The notes beneath the pieces are model-generated. The model was not told where the DNA came from. It saw only the letters and a program-made list of their open reading frames with translations, and made no database searches. Made by a program: the position numbers and the translations under genes. From Lachnospiraceae bacterium (GTDB taxonomy: Bacteria > Bacillota > Clostridia > Lachnospirales > Lachnospiraceae), in assembly GCA_017439675.1 (NCBI GenBank), contig JAFSIQ010000042.1, positions 1 through 51,156 of the forward strand: a stretch of DNA of 51,156 nucleotides, given 5' to 3'. Positions 8,770-15,803 of the stretch are shown piece after piece (within the stretch, counting starts at the first letter, position 1; the number at the start of each line of letters is the position of its first letter).

Positions 8770-10836
8770 CTACTTTACCTTTACTGTCTTTACACCGGTA
8801 TAGCTTCCGTATAACTTCTTGCCACCCTGTGTCATATAAGGCCGTACCTTTACATAATAGGTTCCTGCACTTAACTTTTTCTTTGTGTAAGAAGTGGTTC
8901 CACCGCTCTTAATGGTCGCTAATGTCTTATATCCTGAAGTCTTGTTCTTTGAATAACTAATCTCATATCCGGACGCCTGACTGTTTTTACTCCATTTGAC
9001 AGTAATCTTCTTCTTTCCACCTGACACCTTTAAGTTCTTTACCTTGGATGGTCCAACCGTTACCTTACATGTCAATGTCTTGTTTTTCTTACCTGCAACA
9101 AAGGTTGCCTTAATCGTAGCTGTACCATATGCCTTCGCCTTCACTTTTCCGTTACTTGACACGGTTGCCACCTTTTTATTTGAAGATGTCCAAGTCGCAT
9201 TACGCTTTACTGAGGTAGGCGTAATCTTCAATGAAAGCTTCTGGGAACTACCCTTTGAAATTCCAATTGCCTTCTCACTCAGCTTATAACTTGTCTTTTC
9301 TGTGGTGGTATCTGTGTAAGCTTTGATACGGAGATTGAATGTTTCTGCACTACCCATCTTGTCGTATACATCATATGCATCACCACAGTCCATCCATTGC
9401 TTGCCAACCTTAATATATCCTACATTCTCATCTGCATCTACTCTAAATCCAATCCAACTGTTGTAACCATATGCTTCTACGCCCATCGACAGCGAACCGG
9501 AAGCCGAAGAAACGGTTATTACAACCGAATACTTTTCACCAGAAGTCAAGGTAACTGGTGACTTTAAGTTAATGCGATTGTAACCTGCCACTGGCAAACT
9601 ACCTGTCTGGGTTAACACAAGCTTACCCTTCGTCGGCTTGCTAGTGCTAGTAACTCCTGTATAAATCTGAACCTTATACCGAATGTTGTTGGTAAAGGTA
9701 TTGACAGCTACCGCTTTCAAGGTTTCATTGCATCCACTTCCACTTGCTTTTGCGCGGAATACATTGGCAAAGGTTGCATCACTTCTTATAGTCAGAGAAT
9801 ATGGTGCAGCAGAACCATCATATTGGTAATTGTTGTCTTCCACAGAAGACACAGGCTCCACATCATATGTCACCATCTCAGTAAGGCTTGCATCCTCGTA
9901 GGATATGTACATATATCCATTTTCACCAAAATAGGTTCCGTAACTATTCTTTACAATCCAAGCACCATTGTTACTTGGTCTACAACCACTAGCAAAATGA
10001 TTTCTGCTATAATTGTCATCCCAGCCCACAATCGTAATCGCATGTCCTCCTGCATGTGTATGAGAATTATCTGAAACCGGACAGTAATAGCTAGTAGTAT
10101 CATCGGATAAATAACAATTATAATCTGCCCAAAATCCTGCTGCCACACCACCGTAATCTAAAATTGCCTGCTTGATTGTTCTCACATCATTATTGTAAAA
10201 TTGTACACTTTTTACCACATAATCTCTCTGATTTTCCGTAGCGGCTGCCGGTGTATACGGCTTGTACATTCCTGCTATAATATCCTGCGTTGCCTCACTG
10301 GCAGCATAATCCTCTGAGGTAGTAGCATTGACAAGTCCTGACCATGTCATCAGCGAAAGAGCTGTACCCTGTAAGGTTCCACCATTCATATACCAATATG
10401 GGCTTGCCAAACACGCATTGCCATCTCCATCTGTATTACCGAGAGGATCATTTTTTCGATTATAGAAGAAATATGCCAACTGGTTCTCTGACAAATCCAC
10501 ATTGCCATTCACATATCCCTTTTTAATCAAATTTGCCTCAACCGCTGCAACTGTTGCAAAAGCCCAACAGGTATTCGTATTACCCTGATCCTCTATCTTG
10601 CTCATTGTAGTACGCGGATCATACTTTGCTGCATAGGTAGCTCCGCTTCTGCGTACAGATGCATCCGTTGCTCCATCCGTAATCTCTTCTCCGCCAAATT
10701 TGTTGTCAAAAATCGGGATTCCCTTGTACTCACCCACCTGCTTCGCATTAACCTGTGTAGAAGAGTTTCCCAGCACACATATTCCAATTCCCAACAGCAG
10801 CAATCCTTTTGTCAGCCAATTCTTCTTCCTTCTCAC
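8770..10836 (-). CDS. Secreted papain-like cysteine protease with lectin-like, Big_2 and FN3 domains
   Basis: A 688-residue exported protein. An N-terminal signal peptide (about residues 8-32) leads into a C1A-type peptidase domain with Gln84 and catalytic Cys90 (QGNTNTCWAFA), His265 (HAGGHAITIVGW) and Asn297 (VKNSYG). Next comes a region of about 150 residues like the lectin-like domain of clostridial C1A proteases, then a Big_2 Ig-like domain (about 520-600) and a fibronectin type III domain (about 604-688) rich in Lys and Thr. No LPXTG or S-layer motif is seen, so the end domains may hold it on the wall or to a substrate. It has its own promoter and a downstream stem-loop. A host-protein or dietary-protein degrading role is plausible but unproven. 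Confidence 0.9.
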   Translation of the reverse strand: MRRKKNWLTKGLLLLGIGICVLGNSSTQVNAKQVGEYKGIPIFDNKFGGEEITDGATDASVRRSGATYAAKYDPRTTMSKIEDQGNTNTCWAFATVAAVEANLIKKGYVNGNVDLSENQLAYFFYNRKNDPLGNTDGDGNACLASPYWYMNGGTLQGTALSLMTWSGLVNATTSEDYAASEATQDIIAGMYKPYTPAAATENQRDYVVKSVQFYNNDVRTIKQAILDYGGVAAGFWADYNCYLSDDTTSYYCPVSDNSHTHAGGHAITIVGWDDNYSRNHFASGCRPSNNGAWIVKNSYGTYFGENGYMYISYEDASLTEMVTYDVEPVSSVEDNNYQYDGSAAPYSLTIRSDATFANVFRAKASGSGCNETLKAVAVNTFTNNIRYKVQIYTGVTSTSKPTKGKLVLTQTGSLPVAGYNRINLKSPVTLTSGEKYSVVITVSSASGSLSMGVEAYGYNSWIGFRVDADENVGYIKVGKQWMDCGDAYDVYDKMGSAETFNLRIKAYTDTTTEKTSYKLSEKAIGISKGSSQKLSLKITPTSVKRNATWTSSNKKVATVSSNGKVKAKAYGTATIKATFVAGKKNKTLTCKVTVGPSKVKNLKVSGGKKKITVKWSKNSQASGYEISYSKNKTSGYKTLATIKSGGTTSYTKKKLSAGTYYVKVRPYMTQGGKKLYGSYTGVKTVKVK

Positions 10837-10898
10837 CTTCTCATTCTCCTTTCCTTCTTGAACACTTTCCTTCCGTCTTTCTTAATTGTATTGATGCC

Positions 10899-10927
10899 AT
10901 TATATCATCAAGCAAAACAACTGACAA
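10899..10927 (-). promoter_or_regulatory. Sigma-A promoter of the secreted protease
   Basis: On the minus strand TTGTCA (10927-10922) and TATAAT (10904-10899) are separated by exactly 17 bases, about 60 bp upstream of the protease start. Confidence 0.75.
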
Positions 10928-10959
10928 TTACTTTTCCACCTAAGATTTCCACTATTTTA

Positions 10960-10988
10960 TCATATCTTTTCTTTTTACTTCATACTTT
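10960..10988 (+). promoter_or_regulatory. Possible sigma-E type sporulation promoter of cwlD
   Basis: TCATATC (10960-10966) and CATACTTT (10981-10988) are 14 bases apart. They match the Bacillus sigma-E pattern KMATATT-N14-CATACAHT with one mismatch in each box. The position, about 30 bp before the cwlD start, is right, and cwlD is a sporulation gene in Bacillus. A sigma-A reading using TTGACA at 10993 would put the start point inside the coding region and is less likely. Confidence 0.45.
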
Positions 10989-11018
10989 AATATTGACATT
11001 GTGATAAAGTGTAACTCT

Positions 11019-11819
11019 ATGAAAAATTATTATCTTCCTCTTATTAGCATCCTGCTATTAGCCCTATCCATTCTCACATACTATAAACATTGTTATACGC
11101 CCACTTCATCATCAATAAACCAGAAAAAAATAATTGTTATTGATGTAGGACATGGTGGAAGTGACCCAGGAAAGGTAAGTGCCAATGGCATTGAGGAGAA
11201 GGACATAAATTTAGAAATCGCCGGCTATCTGAAAGACTACCTCATCGCACAAGGATTTACTGTGCACCTCACAAGAGAAACCGACGATGGTTTGTACGAG
11301 CCAGACGCATCCAACAAAAAGCGCTCTGACATGAATAACCGAATTCAATTTTTCAAAGATAAAAATGCTGCCCTAGTCGTAAGCATTCACCAGAATAGTT
11401 ACCCTGATTCCTTTCAACATGGTGCCCAAACCTTTTACTATACCAATAGTGACACAAGCAAATTATTAGCAGAATCCATTCAAGCCTCTCTGCTAAGCAT
11501 AGACGACACTAACACCCGTGCTGCGAAGTCCTCCGACAGTTACTTTATTCTGAAAAATTCCTCTGCACCAGCGGTTATTATAGAATGTGGTTTTTTGTCA
11601 AATCCAGAGGAAGCTGCAAAGCTTACAGACCCCAACTATCAAAAGAAAATCGCCTATGCTATCAGCATAGGAATCTGCACCTACCACACCTCGAAAAAAC
11701 CATCCCCAGACACGAAAACAAGGGAGCAGGCTTGGACTAATCCAAACAGAATTAGTCAAGCACACACGCTCCCTAGTACTCTAAATTTTCATTTTACATA
11801 TTCCCTCTATGTATTGTAA
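11019..11819 (+). CDS. cwlD: N-acetylmuramoyl-L-alanine amidase, CwlD type
   Basis: In spore formers CwlD removes the stem peptide from muramic acid in cortex peptidoglycan, the step before PdaA makes muramic delta-lactam. The protein has an N-terminal membrane anchor (about residues 3-22) and an amidase_3 domain with zinc ligands in VGHGG, GIEEKD and SIHQN, and the catalytic Glu in IIECGFLSN. The best resemblance is to Bacillus CwlD (GAQTFYY, ECGFLSNPEEA). The ATG at 11019 gives 266 residues; an in-frame GTG at 11001 would add six. The last 25-30 residues read through a strong terminator-like hairpin and are not expected from the family, so the true end may have been altered. PdaA is encoded at 28355-29290. 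Confidence 0.88.
   Translation: MKNYYLPLISILLLALSILTYYKHCYTPTSSSINQKKIIVIDVGHGGSDPGKVSANGIEEKDINLEIAGYLKDYLIAQGFTVHLTRETDDGLYEPDASNKKRSDMNNRIQFFKDKNAALVVSIHQNSYPDSFQHGAQTFYYTNSDTSKLLAESIQASLLSIDDTNTRAAKSSDSYFILKNSSAPAVIIECGFLSNPEEAAKLTDPNYQKKIAYAISIGICTYHTSKKPSPDTKTREQAWTNPNRISQAHTLPSTLNFHFTYSLYVL
11721..11774. terminator. Terminator-like hairpin overlapping the end of cwlD
   Basis: AGGGAGC (11721-11727) pairs with GCTCCCT (11768-11774), and inside it CTTG-GACTAAT pairs with ATTAGTC-AAG. The plus side is followed by the U-rich stretch ending TTTTCATTTT, and the minus side by TTGTTTTC. It could therefore stop transcripts from both directions. It lies within the cwlD reading frame rather than after it. 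Confidence 0.65.
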
Positions 11820-11990
11820 AAGGCGACTTTCTCTCACCTTAATTCATTTAACAAAATATCTCAGTATTTTCTTGAATCACCACCCTAACCTATTACCCAC
11901 GGTGCATAAGTGATGTATAACGCGTGGGGTTCTTGAGCGGCGAGTCTTCCGGAATTATGCTTAAACAACTCTGCCGTCAATCACTATCTC
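11820..11990 (-). ncRNA. Candidate structured non-coding RNA (family unknown)
   Basis: This gene-free stretch between cwlD and the TraX-like gene holds several linked secondary structures. CCCACG (11897 region) pairs with CGTGGG around an inner stem TGCAT/ATGTA, and GGCGAGT pairs with ACTCTGCC in a second hairpin. The two hairpins carry complementary hexamers, GCATAA and TTATGC, that could kiss or form a pseudoknot. On the minus strand a sigma-A promoter lies directly upstream (11992-12020), and AAGGTGA/TCGCCTT followed by TTTTA at 11821-11841 could be the terminator. The RNA would be about 165 bases. It does not match the 6S, c-di-AMP, T-box or other riboswitch patterns I know; the strand is inferred from the promoter only. 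Confidence 0.5.
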
Positions 11991-11991
11991 T

Positions 11992-12020
11992 ACTATAAAT
12001 GACGATTTGCCCGAATACAA
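11992..12020 (-). promoter_or_regulatory. Sigma-A promoter for the candidate RNA
   Basis: On the minus strand TTGTAT (12020-12015) and TATAGT (11997-11992) are 17 bases apart. The start point would fall near 11985, just before the structured region. Confidence 0.5.
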
Positions 12021-12142
12021 TTTCTATTCTATACTTTATTATTTTCTTTCTGTGAATTTTTATGAAAACCTTTTTATAGTTATATTCAATCATTCAAACC
12101 TTTGAATATTCTTTCAAACTTTTAACTTTTTGTAATTATTTA

Positions 12143-12171
12143 TTGTCTGTCGTTGCTTCCTCTGCTATACT
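12143..12171 (+). promoter_or_regulatory. Sigma-A promoter of the TraX-family gene
   Basis: TTGTCT (12143-12148) and TATACT (12166-12171) are separated by 17 bases. The expected start near 12178 leaves a short leader with AAAAGGAG before the ATG at 12206. This also shows that the longer reading frame starting at the TTG of the -35 box is not the gene start. Confidence 0.75.
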
Positions 12172-12205
12172 TTACTCAGCAAGATTTCAGAAAAGGAGCC
12201 TCTAT

Positions 12206-12865
12206 ATGGAACACAATTCATTTGGTTTTATGAACAGCTTTACATTGAAAATGATTGCCATTATCACTATGGTCATTGACCACGTTGGCTATATTATATT
12301 TCCTGAGCTTACCATTTTACGATACATCGGAAGGGTTTCTTTTCCTATTTTTTGTTTTCTCATTGTGGAAGGATTTTTCCACACCAGAAGTCATTTGAAC
12401 TATCTGATACGATTGATTGTCTTTGCCCTGCTATCAGAGGTTCCCTTTGACCTTGCATTTCACAACACCCCATTTTACTGGGAATCTCAGAATGTTTTTG
12501 TTACATTGGCATTGGGATTGTTTGCTATCTTTTGTTTAGAAGAACTGAACAACCGAAAGATTTTCATTCTTCCTCTGATACTTATTGGGGTATTTGCTCT
12601 TCTTTCCCACTGTGATTACGGAATTGGTGGTGTTCTACTAATCTGTATTTTTTATCTGACAAAACAAACACCTTGGGTCCGCTTTTTCCTAGTGGCATCG
12701 GTGCTATACATTTTCTATAACACAACGGAACTTTACGGATTGATTGCCATGATTCCTATCACCTTTTATGACGGCAAACGTGGACCTGCTGCCAAGATGA
12801 TATTTTACTGGTTCTATCCATTGCATCTATTATTATTGTTTGCCATTCATTATTTCTTGTTATAG
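12206..12865 (+). CDS. TraX-family membrane protein (putative acetyltransferase)
   Basis: A 219-residue integral membrane protein with seven to eight hydrophobic helices. The N-terminal pattern IAIITMVIDHVGYI, followed by GRVSFPIFCFLIVEGFFHT and the C-terminal YWFYPLHLLLL, is typical of the TraX family, named after the F-pilin acetylase but widespread in Firmicutes with no known substrate. The ATG at 12206 has AAGGAG 8 bases upstream. No pilus or conjugation genes are nearby, so the pilin role should not be carried over. It is a single-gene unit with its own promoter and a shared terminator. Confidence 0.85.
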   Translation: MEHNSFGFMNSFTLKMIAIITMVIDHVGYIIFPELTILRYIGRVSFPIFCFLIVEGFFHTRSHLNYLIRLIVFALLSEVPFDLAFHNTPFYWESQNVFVTLALGLFAIFCLEELNNRKIFILPLILIGVFALLSHCDYGIGGVLLICIFYLTKQTPWVRFFLVASVLYIFYNTTELYGLIAMIPITFYDGKRGPAAKMIFYWFYPLHLLLLFAIHYFLL

Positions 12866-12903
12866 ATATCTGCAAAATACGATTAACAACTGTTAAAAGC
12901 ACA

Positions 12904-12939
12904 ATAAAGGCTTGTATCCATATGGACACAAGCCTTTAT
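12904..12939. terminator. Bidirectional terminator between TraX-family gene and metal ABC permease
   Basis: ATAAAGGCTTGT (12904-12915) and ACAAGCCTTTAT (12928-12939) form a perfect 12-bp stem. The convergent genes on both sides end within 40 bp of it. Confidence 0.85.
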
Positions 12940-12956
12940 CTATTTCATTTATGAAA

Positions 12957-13751
12957 CTATCTCTTCTTTGCTATCATCAGCGGTATCAATACCACCACAC
13001 CGGTTAAAACAATGGTTCCACCCGGTTTCAAATTAAAGTAATAGGATAACACCAGTCCCACTATAGTGAAAATAACACCGAACAGAACAGAGAAAATCAC
13101 CGTTTTCTTATAACTGTTCGCCACCTGCATGGCACATGCCACTGGAATCACCATCAGTGAGGATACAATGAGCGCACCTACACTTCTAGCTGCCACTGAT
13201 ACCGTAATAGCAGTGAGCAGGGTAATCACAAAGTTTATCTTTCGCACTGGCAAACCAGCAAGGACTGCACCCTGTTCATCAAAGGTGATAAACATCAATT
13301 CCTTATACAACAACAAAAAGATTGTAACCACAATGATACTTACCGCAATGACCAATGCTACCTCTGTATCTGTAATCGCCACAATACTTCCAAAGAGGAA
13401 GGAGTTAAATGCAGCTCCATCCTCGATAAATCCAGTCAGTACACTGGCAAGACCAATTCCCACCGACATAATAATGGATATAGAAATCTCCGCATATCGC
13501 GGCAACCGTTTTCGAATAGCCTCAATGCTAAATGCTGCCACCACACAGACTACAACCGCTCCGATAATCGGATCAATTCCCAATAACAAGCCCAGTGCCA
13601 CACCGGCGAGAGATGTGTGAGACAGTGCATCTCCAATCATGGAAAGCCTCTTTAACACCACAACTACACCAATCAGCGGAACAATGATAGCCAACAAAAG
13701 TCCTACTAAAAATGCTTTTTGCATAAATTCATACTGAAACATTTCTAACAT
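12957..13751 (-). CDS. Metal ABC transporter permease, ZnuB/MntB-like
   Basis: An integral membrane permease of the ABC-3 family, 264 residues with about eight helices. It would carry Zn2+ or Mn2+ together with the ATPase encoded immediately upstream. Family features include GDALSHTSLAGVALG near residue 37 and the helix pairs ending VVLIPLMIAKKR. A GGGAGGTG site lies 7 bases before the ATG, inside the end of the ATPase gene; the two genes overlap by 7 bp. Which metal is used cannot be told from the permease, and no solute-binding protein gene is adjacent. Confidence 0.88.
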   Translation of the reverse strand: MLEMFQYEFMQKAFLVGLLLAIIVPLIGVVVVLKRLSMIGDALSHTSLAGVALGLLLGIDPIIGAVVVCVVAAFSIEAIRKRLPRYAEISISIIMSVGIGLASVLTGFIEDGAAFNSFLFGSIVAITDTEVALVIAVSIIVVTIFLLLYKELMFITFDEQGAVLAGLPVRKINFVITLLTAITVSVAARSVGALIVSSLMVIPVACAMQVANSYKKTVIFSVLFGVIFTIVGLVLSYYFNLKPGGTIVLTGVVVLIPLMIAKKR

Positions 13752-14632
13752 GAAGCATCACCTCCCAACTGAGAACTTGATGCTTCCGACCTTGTATCAC
13801 CCTTATCTGACACATCGCTATTGTTCTCTTTTGAATGCTTCTCTTTCTTTCCCTTATAGCTTGCATCATACGGCGTTTCCTTTTTCGGCACATCTACCTT
13901 TTTGGTCTTGTATGTCTTAGAACCATACCTCTTCGGCTTACTCTTCATCATTTTATCCAGAAGAACCTCGTCACAGAGAACAGAAGACTTGTCCAGATGC
14001 ACATTACCATTGCTGACATGATAAAATCGTCCGGTGTATCTTGCCACCTGCTCCATGTTATGGGTAACCATCACAATAGTAATTCCACACTCCTCATTGA
14101 GCTTTGCCAACAATTGATACAGCAGCTCCCCTGCTTCCTTATCGATTCCTGTCAGGGGCTCGTCAAGCACCAACAAATCCGGATTCTGTACCAACGCTCT
14201 TGCAATCAACACTCTCTGCTGCTGTCCCCCGGAAAGCTCTGACAACATACGCTTACGGTATTGTGCCATACCAACCATGCCCAAAACATCCCGCACCTTT
14301 TCACGATGTTCCTTTTTTGGAAAATGAAACATTCCGATATCTGAATGCAAACCGGTCATCACAATCTCCTCCACATTGGCAGGAAAATTGTTCACTGTAC
14401 GAAATCCCACCTGAGGTACATAACCGATACACTGGGCATTCACCTCTATCTTGCCTGTGCTTGGGGTCAGTTGTCCGAGAATCAACCTCATCAGAGTACT
14501 CTTACCAGCACCATTTGCACCAATCACACCCACGTATTCCCGCTTCTCTATTATGAAATTCACATCCGTGAGAACATTATCTTTGCCATAGGCAAAGCTC
14601 ATATTCTCCACCACAATCATTGAATTACTCAT
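13745..14632 (-). CDS. Metal ABC transporter ATP-binding protein, ZnuC-like, with charged C-terminal tail
   Basis: The ATPase of the metal importer. Walker A GANGAGKST (about residues 37-45), signature LSGGQQQR and Walker B LLVLDEP followed by the switch His in VTHN are all intact. The ATPase core is about 230 residues; the remaining 60 residues form a Lys-, Ser- and Asp-rich hydrophilic tail that is not part of the domain and has no His-rich metal-binding run. A GGAGG site precedes the ATG. It is co-transcribed with the permease and possibly with the HIT gene 16 bp upstream. Confidence 0.9.
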   Translation of the reverse strand: MSNSMIVVENMSFAYGKDNVLTDVNFIIEKREYVGVIGANGAGKSTLMRLILGQLTPSTGKIEVNAQCIGYVPQVGFRTVNNFPANVEEIVMTGLHSDIGMFHFPKKEHREKVRDVLGMVGMAQYRKRMLSELSGGQQQRVLIARALVQNPDLLVLDEPLTGIDKEAGELLYQLLAKLNEECGITIVMVTHNMEQVARYTGRFYHVSNGNVHLDKSSVLCDEVLLDKMMKSKPKRYGSKTYKTKKVDVPKKETPYDASYKGKKEKHSKENNSDVSDKGDTRSEASSSQLGGDASC

Positions 14633-14647
14633 GTTTCCTCCAAACAG

Positions 14648-15064
14648 TTACATGTTTGCTTTAATTTCTTTGGCAATAGCAGCCAATTCTTCCATATTTG
14701 CCTCGCCTGGAGCATAATGGAAGTCCACACCATCTCCCTCATATCTTGGAATTAAGTGCAAGTGAAAATGAAATACTGTCTGTCCTGCAATGGAACCATT
14801 ATTCTGCATAACATTCATTCCGTCACAGTTTAATACCTTCTTCAATCCTCTTGCCACCGCTGTCGCAAGAGCAAATAATTTCCCTGCTGTCTCTGCATCA
14901 ATCTCAAAGATATCTTTATAATGCTCCTTTGGAATAATGAGACAGTGTCCCTTTGTTGCAGGGGCAATATCAAAATACACACGAAAATCCTTGTCCTCAT
15001 AAATGGTGGTAGATGGAATTTCTCCATGTGCTAACTTACAAAAAATGCAATCATCCTTTATCAT
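14648..15064 (-). CDS. HIT family nucleotide hydrolase
   Basis: A 138-residue histidine-triad protein; such enzymes hydrolyse nucleoside phosphoramidates or related nucleotide adducts in the cytosol. The triad motif HFHLHLIPRY is near residue 100. The N-terminal CIFCKLAHGEIPS contains a CxxC pair common in this group. A GGGAGG site precedes the ATG. The neighbourhood gives no clue to a specific substrate. Confidence 0.93.
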   Translation of the reverse strand: MIKDDCIFCKLAHGEIPSTTIYEDKDFRVYFDIAPATKGHCLIIPKEHYKDIFEIDAETAGKLFALATAVARGLKKVLNCDGMNVMQNNGSIAGQTVFHFHLHLIPRYEGDGVDFHYAPGEANMEELAAIAKEIKANM

Positions 15065-15121
15065 AACTTTTTCCTCCCTTTGCCCAAAATATTCACTAAA
15101 GCTAACTATACCATTTTTACA

Positions 15122-15162
15122 GAAAAAAAACTAGTCTTCGTAATATGCAAGTACGAAGACTA
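15122..15162 (-). terminator. Terminator of the flagellin-fliS unit
   Basis: TAGTCTTCGTA (15132-15142) and TACGAAGACTA (15152-15162) form a perfect 11-bp stem with a 9-base loop. On the minus strand it is followed by a run of eight U residues. Confidence 0.9.
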
Positions 15163-15253
15163 ATTTTCATAATATTGTATACCTAACGGTACTACAGCCT
15201 CATTCAATTTAAATTAAGATATCTTATGTAAGTTATTTTCAGGAAACCCTTTG

Positions 15254-15730
15254 TTACACCGTGTACTCGGTACCACCCATGCTACTCTCCACTAAACCAC
15301 TAGTTCCATAGGTAAGCCCAGCATATACCTTCTCACTTCCTACCATAACCGGACCCCCATTGTCAGTTGCTGCAATCTCCACAAAGCTTTTGTGAAGCTT
15401 CTCTAGCATCACCTTACATCGCTCAATCTCTAATGGTTGTCTCTTGATCTTAGCCGTAATCAGTTGCTTATTGATAAATGCATAGATGGAATAGACATCA
15501 AATCCCACTGCATTCTTCACATTTGTTACATTCATAAGTTCAATCTGAACAGCCTGTGCTTTATCCACACAGCTCACAAAAGTGGTTTCATCCTTTCTGT
15601 CATAAGCTTCTAACGCTTCTTCTATCCACTGCATCTCCATCTCCAACATAATCACATTCATCTCGCCGATGCCTGCCTGGGTAATTCGCATTTTATATAC
15701 ATTCATCTGCTCATTCGTCATATACAGCAC
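15254..15730 (-). CDS. fliS: Flagellar export chaperone, FliS-like
   Basis: FliS binds the C-terminal end of flagellin in the cytosol and keeps it unfolded for export. This 158-residue helical protein shows the general FliS layout (early Tyr/Met-rich helix, MLEMEMQWIEEALEAY, then KAQAVQIELMNV and a final amphipathic helix), although the match is loose. The last 25 residues after VMVGSEKVY are extra. Its place right behind flagellin, before the shared terminator, supports the call. The start is a GTG at 15730 with AAGGA 4-5 bases upstream; the ATG three codons later has a 13-base spacing. Confidence 0.75.
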   Translation of the reverse strand: MLYMTNEQMNVYKMRITQAGIGEMNVIMLEMEMQWIEEALEAYDRKDETTFVSCVDKAQAVQIELMNVTNVKNAVGFDVYSIYAFINKQLITAKIKRQPLEIERCKVMLEKLHKSFVEIAATDNGGPVMVGSEKVYAGLTYGTSGLVESSMGGTEYTV

Positions 15731-15803
15731 CCAATCCTTCTATTACTAGATTCCTAATCTTCTCCATACCTATCTCAATCAAGCAAACCGTTGCAAAACC
15801 ATC

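Noticed and set aside
11820-11990. 6S RNA or c-di-AMP riboswitch in the gap after cwlD
   Set aside because: A rod-like 6S fold with a central bubble could not be drawn. The short likeness to c-di-AMP riboswitch motifs does not extend to the whole pattern, and no minus-strand target gene follows directly. It is kept as an unknown RNA.
13129-13620. A 163-codon open frame opposite the metal ABC permease gene
   Set aside because: The permease reads as an intact ABC-3 protein. The antisense frame has no ribosome binding site and only mirrors the permease codons.
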